Assembly: GCA_036346205.1 (NCBI GenBank)
Contig: JARFJB010001819.1
Location: forward strand, 1,861,501-1,925,500
DNA length: 64,000 nt
Reading direction: 5' to 3'
Source of the DNA: Vesta saturnalis
Taxonomy: Eukaryota > Arthropoda > Insecta > Coleoptera > Lampyridae
Position numbers and translations under genes: made by a program. The notes under the pieces are model-generated. The model had not been told where the DNA came from, searched no databases, and saw nothing but the letters and a program-made list of their open reading frames with translations. Each line of letters starts with the position of its first letter. The stretch's first letter is position 1. Shown piece by piece: positions 56,895 to 64,000 of this stretch.

Positions 56895-56897
<3 letters not shown>

Positions 56898-56965
<68 letters not shown>
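56898..56965. repeat. (TA)n microsatellite between two transposons
   Basis: About 68 bp of TA, bounded on both sides by transposon termini. Confidence 0.95.
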
Positions 56966-56968
<3 letters not shown>

Positions 56969-58229
56969 GTGTTTGGTACATCGATGCAAAGATTTAAAGG
57001 GTGATAGAATACGTGATTTTGAGCCGATTTAAGCAAACATACCCATATACCAAGTGTTGCCGTTTTTGAGATAATGCCACTTTTAATATTTCTTGATTTT
57101 ACCGTGTTTTTCTGCAAATATCGAATTGTACAAGAGTAACAAGCCGTCTTATCGCAAATTTATACTAAGTTTTTTTATTCCTTATGAAGTGATTGTTCAT
57201 ATTCTTTTATCAGAAAAGCCTAATATGTCTTTGGTTCTTGCCTAGAACTTCTTAAACATGAAAGTTTTAATTTGTAAAAAAGCAATCACTAAAATTCAAA
57301 CGTGGATTTAGTCTAAAATCTTTCGTTAATTTTCCAATTTCAGTAAAACTTCCTTGGGCAATGGTCTTTAAGATAGCAAGAATAGATTTACAAAAAAATT
57401 TTTACAAACTGGAAAAATTGAATTTAATTACCAAAGTACCCCCTAGGCGCATTCGCCAAAACGTAAAATAGCCCTTCATTATTTAGTTTAAATAGTTTAA
57501 AAAAAGCAGATTTTTAGAAAATGTCCGATTTATTAAAACATTAATAGTATTATTATTGGTGTTCAAAATTAGTACTGCACGAGGCAATATTATATTGAGT
57601 ATCAAGAACAGTAAGGGACGTTTACCGGTCGCCGGCCATGTTTGGAGGCTGAGCGATAGCGAATTTGGCCGGAGACCGGTACAACCCTTAATGTTCGTGA
57701 TGCTCATACTGTTTTTTGCACGATTGTATTACGTTTTGGCGAATGCGCCTAGGGGGTATTTTGGTAATTAAATTCAATTTTTCCAATTTGTGAAAATTTT
57801 TTTCTAAATCTATTCATGCTATCTTAAAGACCATTGCCCAAAGAAGTTTTACTGAAATTGGAAAAAAAAAATAACGAAAGATTTTAGACTAAATCCACGT
57901 TTGAATTTTAGTGATTGCTTTTTTACAAATTAAAACTTTCATGTTTAAGAAGTTCTAGGCAAGAACCAAAGACAGTTTAGGCTTTTCTGATAAAATAATA
58001 TGAACAATCACTTCATGAGGAATAAAAACTTAGTATAAGTTTGCGATAAGACGGCTTATTACGCTTGTACACTTCGATATTTGCAGAAAAGCACGGTAAA
58101 ATCAAGAAATATTAAAAGTGGCATTATCTCAAAACGGTAACACTTGGTATATAAGTATGTTTGCTTAAATCGATTCAAAATCACCTATTATATCACCCTT
58201 TAAATATTTGCATCAATGTACCAAACACC

Positions 58230-58232
<3 letters not shown>
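56966..58232. mobile_element. Near-palindromic TA-target element, about 500-bp arms
   Basis: Left terminus CAGGTGTTTGGTACAT (56966), right terminus ATGTACCAAACACCCTG (ends 58232). Arms of about 500 bp extend inward to GCGCATTCGCCAAAACGTAA (57448) facing ACGTTTTGGCGAATGCGC (57730). The spacer of about 250 bp holds ACCGGTCGCCGGCC-like GC-rich sequence and AGTACTGCACGAGG. No transposase. The left end has lost one G relative to the right. Flanked on both sides by (TA)n. Confidence 0.85.

Positions 58233-58282
<50 letters not shown>
58233..58282. repeat. (TA)n microsatellite
   Basis: About 50 bp of TA after the palindromic element. Confidence 0.95.
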
Positions 58283-58285
<3 letters not shown>

Positions 58286-58308
58286 ATGTAAACCTAAGTA
58301 CAGCTACA

Positions 58309-58810
58309 GGGGTATATGTTAAATATAATAATTCTTTACAATGTTATAAAGTAACTAAGATTCTAATTTTTGCTTTAAATTCAAATATTGGACATCTTAT
58401 AATTAAAAGTCATCACCTTCTCTTTCACTATCATCTTCACTCGACTCTCCGACATTGATTACTAGAGGTTTACCATTTCTTCAGCTCTTTTTTAACGTCC
58501 CACCACTGGCAACATTTCCTTTTCAGCATGTAAAATACACTTTTGCCACAGTTCTCCCAAGGGTATATGTTAAATATAATAATTCTTTACAATGTTATAA
58601 AGTAACTAAGATTCTAATTTTTGCTTTAAATTCAAATATTGGACATCTTATAATTAAAAGTCATCACCTTCTCTTTCACTATCATCTTCACTCGACTCTC
58701 CGACATTGATTACTAGAGGTTTACCATTTCTTCAGCTCTTTTTTTAACGTCCCACCACTGGCAACATTTCCTTTTCAGCATGTAAAATACACTTTTGCCA
58801 CAGTTCTCCA
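58309..58810. repeat. 251-bp tandem duplication
   Basis: The unit starting GGGTATATGTTAAATATAAT at about 58310 recurs at 58561, differing by about one T in a run. It duplicates the 3' end and tail of the adjoining Tc1-type transposase gene. Confidence 0.9.
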
Positions 58811-60132
58811 GTTACTTGATTTAATGAATCCTTCCATAGCGATAAAACATTCTCGTCCCTGAGGCCCTGTCTTCCAACGTTTTTGTTGTAATACTGTTTA
58901 CAATTTGCCCATATTAACTCGATAAGGTTGAATTGGCAGTGATACGGAGGTAAACGTAAAACTTGATGTCTCCATTGATGAGCGATTTCATCAATTGCAT
59001 ATATTTTTGGAACTTGTAAATCCTTGGCAGTTTGTAATAATTCTACTTTCAGCATATCATTCTAATGAGGGATGTTGTGTTTTCTTGAAAATTAAAGAAG
59101 ATCTTCTTTCTTCCAACTACTTGAAGACAATTTTTCTACTAATGTAGAATGATAACTGGCATTGTCAAGAATTATCAAACTTGGTTTTTCTAAATTTGGT
59201 AAAAGCTGTTCTTGAAACCATTTATGAAATAAATCAGCGTTCATATTATCGTGGTAGTCTGCTGTCTTACTTTTACTGGAAATACCAACCATCCTTGTTG
59301 CCAGCACTCAGTACGATAAAACTAAAATTTGTTCGGTTAAAATTATTTTTAACAAATTGGATTATTTTAACTATCGTTTCACTTCTCCCAGCGGTTTGTT
59401 TTTTGTGCTTTTCAAATCATTACCATGCCATGATTTTCGAACGCTTTCTCGACTAAAAATCCACGTCTCATCCAAAAAGACAGGATCGTAACTAATTTCA
59501 GAACTTTTATTAGGAAAATATTTTCGCAAAAATGTTGCTCGAGCACCGGCAATATGAACCTGCTCCATTAAACGCCTTCTTCCATCGTCAACTTTGAATT
59601 CAAAACTAATTTTGTGTAACAATTGTTTCTAACTCGTTCTACAGAAGGTAAATATTTTATCTTCTTTAAGTTCAGTTTGGAGTTTTTCGATAGTAATATG
59701 TGAGCCTAAAATTAAACAGTGATTAACTCCATTTCAACAATAATTTCTGAATTATTTACCAGTTGCATGCATAGTGTAAATTTTTCGTTTCAAAACGTCT
59801 TTCACGTATTCGTCGACATCCTCTGACTTCGACTTCAAACGCAGCCTATGTTTTTGCGGTGAATCCGGCGCCGATTTCCCTGATTCTAAAGCGAGAGCCA
59901 TTCTTGCCTTTGTCCGAGTTACGGTTTTCTCGGAAATGCCGCATGCGAGAGCAGTTCGATGCAACAAATATTATATAAATATAAATTTAAATAGTGAAAG
60001 TTATTAGCGTACCTGGATAATGGAAGTTAAAGGTAAACTTGGCCCCCCGTTATCGCGTTCCATCTCGAAATAATGCAGTATATTCATTAGCATTACTTGA
60101 GTTTGGCTTTTCAAAGCTTTTAGTGACATCAT
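58744..60132 (-). pseudogene. Tc1-type (IS630-Tc1-mariner) transposase with introns, broken
   Basis: A noncoding exon ends at about 60183 before GTAAGTTTATAATGC; the next acceptor is ATGCAG near 60139. Coding starts ATGATG (60132): MMSLKALKSQTQVMLMNILH to LTSIIQ, donor GTACGC. The next part (59967-59755) has LACGISEKTVTRTKARMALA and KIYTMHATGK; no acceptor AG remains before it. After an intron at 59759-59705, SHITIEKLQTELKEDKIFTF continues to RRRLMEQVHIAGARATFLRK. First Asp: YDPVFLDETWIFSRESVRKS (about 59490-59440). Second: LIILDNASYHSTLVEKL (about 59180-59130). Third acidic residue, Glu: LPPYHCQFNLIELIWANCK (about 58960-58905). All three catalytic residues survive. Breaks at about 59625, 59371 and 59092 disrupt the frame. 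Ends at 58744. Confidence 0.8.
59705..59759 (-). other. Short intron in the Tc1-type transposase
   Basis: ACTG then GTAAATAATTC at the donor, TTTAATTTTAG at the acceptor, 55 bp. Removal joins TMHATG to SHITIEKLQTEL, as expected for the family. Confidence 0.7.
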
Positions 60133-60362
60133 TATTTCCTGCATTCAATCAATTGGAAATACATTTTGCATTATAAACTTACCTCGTAATAGTGAATATT
60201 AATAATAATACAGGTTGTTTACAAATGCAATGGAAACTAATCAATTACGAAGCGAAAGATAAATTATTATAACTACAAAACACGATGCGATTATACGAAA
60301 TGAAATACGAAGAATAATTTGAGGTTAAATAGCCAAGAAGACATCTGACTTTAGAATCGACC

Positions 60363-61019
60363 TACATTTTTAAGTCCTGCATTTAAAATATATAGCAGAC
60401 GTATAAATTATAACCCGTCTTTCTTTAACTGGGAACCTCGCACTAAGATAAAGGGAAACAGATGCATTTCACAGTAATAATTATATCCCCATTCTCGAGT
60501 TCGCCATGAGACAAATCTCTCCGGCGCTACTTTATATCAATTTTCCCATTGGCTCAGCAAGAAATTCAAAATGTGTAGTACGTGATAGTGTAAACATATC
60601 TAATAGCGGCGTTGTGTACAGTATTAATATATTAAACCACGTAGTTCAAACCACTGAGTGCGGCAACACAAAACTATAAAACATTCCAACTTCAATAAAG
60701 TATGCGGAAAGGCGTTGTTACCAAAAAGGATTGCGCTATTTCATATCACCTCCACGTAAAATGTAAACGCTGTGAGCCACTACGTGGAATTGTGTAGAAT
60801 CAAAGATTCTAAATAGAGATTATACCGTGTAAGTATATCACAGTATATCACAAGCAATGATATGGATGTACCCCTCACATGACTTTTTATTATTTCTTGT
60901 ATGTCCACAAATACCTACTTTATCAATAAGTAATTAATCTTTAGTACGGTTTGTTATTTTTTATTGAATTTCAATCTAGGGAGACCAATTTCATGTTTAG
61001 TGGAGTTTAAACAAAATAT
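60363..61019. other. Unassigned stretch
   Basis: No gene or repeat recognised. Confidence 0.5.
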
Positions 61020-61430
61020 TTTCAAGCACGAGTAAAGCACTAACCAAATACATGAGTCGTAATTTGATCGACGAAAACTTTTTGATAGTGTGAAGTTAGT
61101 GAAAACAAATTGCATTTTGGTTTTGAGATGATATTTTTAAATTTTGAGCACTAAAGAGTACTAAAAAGCAGTAACGAATAAGTAAGTTACAATTCGCTTT
61201 TTGCTAGCGTAAAGATAACCATAACAACAGAAATTTGGTTTTGACGTCTTATCCTTGAAATTTTGGGAAAACATCTTGAAGTACTAAACAGCACAAACGA
61301 GCACTAACCAAATGTGTAAGTGAGAAATTGATCGGTCAGAACAAATTGAAACCTCGTTTTACCGCCTTATTTTTGAAATATTTTCAAAATTTTTAAAGCA
61401 CTTACAAGCACATTACATTGCGAGCATATC
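61020..61430. repeat. Diverged tandem repeat, about 130-bp unit, three copies
   Basis: 'AAGCACTAACCAAAT' with 'GTAATTTGATCG' (61037), 'AGCAGTAACGAAT' with 'GTTACAATTCGC' (61170), and 'AGCACTAACCAAATGTGTAA' (61300) start successive units. Each then has 'AACAAATT' or 'AACAGAAATTTGGTTTTGA' and an A/T-rich 'TATTTTTGAAAT' end. Confidence 0.55.
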
Positions 61431-62484
61431 GCGAAATCAAAGTTAGGTTAGTCTTTGTTACCCTGAAAGTCAACACGTATGGGGTTTTCTACGAGAATTT
61501 TAAAATTTACCATTTCTTATTAATGGTAAATGTAAAAAGGGCGTAATGTTCCTAGATAATATTCCTTGTTTTTTTGTTATAATTTAATAGTTTTTGAAAA
61601 CGGTGCTTTTTCGGGAAAGGAGGAATCTTAGTGAAGATTCAGTCGCGAGCTTGGGTTAAAAGTTTATTAGATCTTTTGTTGCATATGATAATTATAAACT
61701 GTTTGTGGCATTAAATATATTGTTATCGCTTTAGTAATAAAAGAGCAAAATTGTTCTCTTTTTTTTGTTGATTTTATTGTAAGTTTACTATAATAATAAA
61801 GTTGTGTAAACATACATCGATAATCACCACCGCTTTAGCTTTTAGACGCGTGATTAACCCTTTATGTGTTCGTAACAGTTACTATCCAGTTAACAAATAA
61901 ATGGATTACTACATTCACCGTAAGTAGGTAGTTAAATGTAGATTAAAAATCCTAATCGCACAAAATCTCTTCAATAACATAGGACAGCAATTTAGAATCG
62001 GGTTGCTTATAAATTATCTCGCAAGCGTTAAGATTTGTTTAAATAGTTGTTAGTACTTGTAAGGTGTTTTTCGATCATTGCGGATATTGTTTAGCATTGT
62101 TGTTTGTTATTAGCATGTTCCGCCCTTGCAGAGAACTCAACATGTGGTGAAACGTGATACTATAGCCTCAGTTTATTTATTTGTATGATTATGGATGTTG
62201 CTTGAGGATTATTGAACACGTAACCAGATTATGTTGGAGCAATTCCCATTGGGAGAAACTCCGACTATAGACTGACTCGCTAATTATAAGCTGGTTATCT
62301 ACGGCATTATTTCAGCCATTTCTTTGTTTTAAGAGTAGTCGGCTCTAGCGCGGTAACTTAAACACTGCGCCACAGCTTGACGAGGAGAGTTTATTGACCA
62401 TCAGCTATATTGTAACTTTAACTTTTTTATTTTCACTTTATCTTTGGTTTTCGTTTTAGCGATTTTCAAGTGTAATTGATTTAG
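61431..62484. other. Unassigned stretch
   Basis: Non-repetitive, no coding signal. Confidence 0.5.
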
Positions 62485-62570
62485 TGCGTGTGTGTGTGGA
62501 TGTATGTGTGTGTGTATGTGTGTGTAAATGTGTTTTTTGTGTACGTGTATGTGTGTCTGTCTGTGTGAAT
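62485..62570. repeat. Impure (GT)n microsatellite
   Basis: TGTGTGTG runs interrupted by GATGTA, AAATG and TTTTTT. Confidence 0.85.
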
Positions 62571-63650
62571 CCTTTATTTTTCTTTGTGCTTATATACAGA
62601 AAAATTGATTTTCATTTTTGGCGTTGCTTTATCGCTCGATTTTATAGTTTTAAACTGATTTAATGGCAGTTTGGAGTATTTGCATACTTGATTTATAAAT
62701 TTTACTTATAAAATTACTTATTAGTTAGTAAACATCTGGGGTTTCTTGATGATTCTTTCCCATCATAATTAACGAGTTGAATCATCAATGCGCAAAGCTT
62801 GCTAATTTTTAATTGACAGATTGTATTGTTTTCCTGTCCCACTATCATCCGACACTTAACATCATCTCTCCCTATCTCGTGTAACCAACATAACACAGCG
62901 TAGGATACCGCTAGATGGTCAATTATTTATCTGATTTGAGTGGTTGTAAGGAGCTTCAGCATCAGGCTTTAAAATAATTCTGAGATTTGAATTATTTCCA
63001 GTAAATTTTTATAAGAATTTACATCACTGCAAATAAGTTCAGTATTATGCTCTTAAAGATTTTACAGTCTTTTAACTTCGAATTACGCTTCTAAGGGGCG
63101 CTAGTATCTATCTGTGTTGGAAAACGAGACAAATTTTAATTTCGTTTTATCCAAGATAAAAAATAGACGAAGTCTGCGATAGATTTATGCTATTAGAAAT
63201 TGAGTCGTGAAAAAAGTTGCCTTATTGACGTCTCAGATGAGAGAATCGGTTACCACTCTTTCTTACCTTGAATAAAAATGGTATTTATATAATTCGTGGT
63301 AAAACGTTTTTGGGTGTCTTACATATGATTAATGAGAGTTTTTTATTTTCCCTCCCTGAGATATGAACTGTGGGTAATATGTAATACATAGGAAAAGCTA
63401 AACAAAAATAGTGAAAATGACTTGTGAAAATCTATAAATAATTGTAGTGTTTCCACAAAACGTAATTTTTTTGCACTAAAGCCTACTAATCCTTCACTTA
63501 AATAAAGTATTGTATCATAAACACGTAGTCAAGGCAGATGATTTATGCAAATATTACGTTGTATTTATGTTTACGGTTACAGAAGCTAAGCGGCACCTTT
63601 ATGACAAGTTAAAGACGAAAAATAAACTTTTAAAACTGAAATTTTCGCCA
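62571..63650. other. Unassigned stretch
   Basis: No gene. The 60-codon frame on minus at 62714-62896 lacks features. Confidence 0.5.
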
Positions 63651-64000
63651 TTATACAGGGTGGGTGCCTACTGAGTGGACGGAGGATTTCTCCTTAACTA
63701 TTAGAGATATCAAAATCAATTTTAGTGTGGTAATACATGATCATTGCACCTACATACTAAATATATTTAAGTATATACAGGGTGATTGACAAAAATATGC
63801 CAACCCAAACCTGTATTTTTTAATGGAACACCCTGTATATTTTTACATTTTTGGATTCACTGTTACATTTAGAATAAAAGTATAGAAATTTGTATCTGTA
63901 TCACTAACCGTTCTGAAGATATCGTTATTTTAGTACCAAAATAGAGTTCAGTTGGAACCACGATGCGAGCGTTGTCACCACGATTTTGTAAATCTGTTTA
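63651..64000. mobile_element. Tc1/mariner-type termini at the right edge
   Basis: ATACAGGGTGGGTGCCTAC (63654), ATACAGGGTGATTGACAAA (63776) and ACACCCTGTATATTTTTAC (63828) are typical termini, probably of one small nested element (63776-63838) and of others that run past the window edge. No coding seen. Confidence 0.4.

Larger units (their letters stand above)
54888..56897 (-). mobile_element. Complete mariner-type transposon with about 340-bp terminal inverted repeats
   Basis: Both ends are exact: TA then CAGTGCTTTCATTTCAAAAC at 54888, and the inverse ending GAAAGCACTG then TA at 56897. Long arms run 54888 to about 55230 and about 56570-56897, including GACTAGTTTTG, TCTAGGTCGAGATTCC and GAATAAATTTTGTTCATTGA blocks. 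The transposase gene lies between them on minus. (TA)n flanks both sides. The arms have diverged by scattered substitutions, so insertion is not recent. Confidence 0.9.
58310..60362 (-). mobile_element. Tc1-type transposon with intron-containing transposase
   Basis: The 5' boundary (60362, AGATGTCTTCTTGGCTATTT in sense) matches the start of the fragment at 49457. The 3' side ends near the 251-bp duplication. Gene structure is given separately. Ends in TIR form were not resolved. Confidence 0.7.

Noticed and set aside
56714..57117. Frames with long Tyr-Ile runs across (TA)n tracts, also at 5404, 9730, 13733, 13906 and 39444
   Set aside because: Translations of TA microsatellites fused to flanking non-coding DNA.

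Overview
This is an AT-rich eukaryotic window, by eye about two-thirds A+T. Short spliceosomal introns (about 44-60 bp), piggyBac, Tc1/mariner, pogo, hAT-like, copia, jockey-type LINE and Penelope-like elements together suggest an insect genome. A beetle would fit, but nothing in the sequence proves it. I see no bacterial gene organisation, CRISPR array or rRNA. Almost every recognisable coding stretch is a decayed transposable-element gene broken by stops and frameshifts. The one convincing host-gene piece is a single exon at 25373-24708 (minus) with a C2H2 zinc finger and clean splice sites at both ends.

Layout, left end: a hAT-like (ZMYM1/P52rIPK type) transposase pseudogene with introns (about 290-2357); a truncated Penelope-like element (PLE) on minus with a head-to-head RT scrap (4140-5560); a multi-exon transposase-like gene of a family I know only loosely (DUF7869-like; 5690-9225), bracketed by repeated TGTCACTATT motifs; a foldback element (9222-9866); a second PLE (9900-11290); a copia element with LTR-like ends (11594-13742); pogo- and mariner-like scraps (13950-15850); and a satellite-like array (16440-17640). 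A jockey-type LINE on minus (22510-19724) lies on the 3' side of the host exon, probably inside its intron.

Centre: a tRNA-like segment directly followed by a hammerhead-like motif (27241-27055, minus); a perfect 92-bp duplication (27778); a piggyBac bounded by TTAA (29305-31553); a GC-elevated island (32880-33220); a pogo/Tigger-type element with GGGCATTAGCGCAG-like ends (34868-37522); two copies of an 800-900 bp repeat (37540 and 45170); a cluster of four CACGTG boxes (40291-40541); and a mariner-like gene split by a second piggyBac (41012-43710).

Right end: two PLE copies in a head-to-head inverted repeat (47530-49432); a Tc1-like 5' exon fragment (49433-49810) whose full relative lies at 58310-60362; a GAGACG-rich minisatellite (51715-52205); a LINE fragment (52560-53430); and a run in which a 2,010-bp mariner with about 340-bp terminal inverted repeats and a 1.27-kb near-palindromic element are separated and flanked by (TA)n tracts (54832-58282). 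The last 3.6 kb is mostly unassigned, ending in Tc1-type ACAGGGTG motifs.

The genes do not form a pathway; the window is a record of nested insertions. Points most worth following are the hammerhead-like motifs with a palindromic helix III, the tRNA-like plus hammerhead unit, the DUF7869-like system, the inactivated long-TIR mariner, and the link between TA-target elements and (TA)n tracts.
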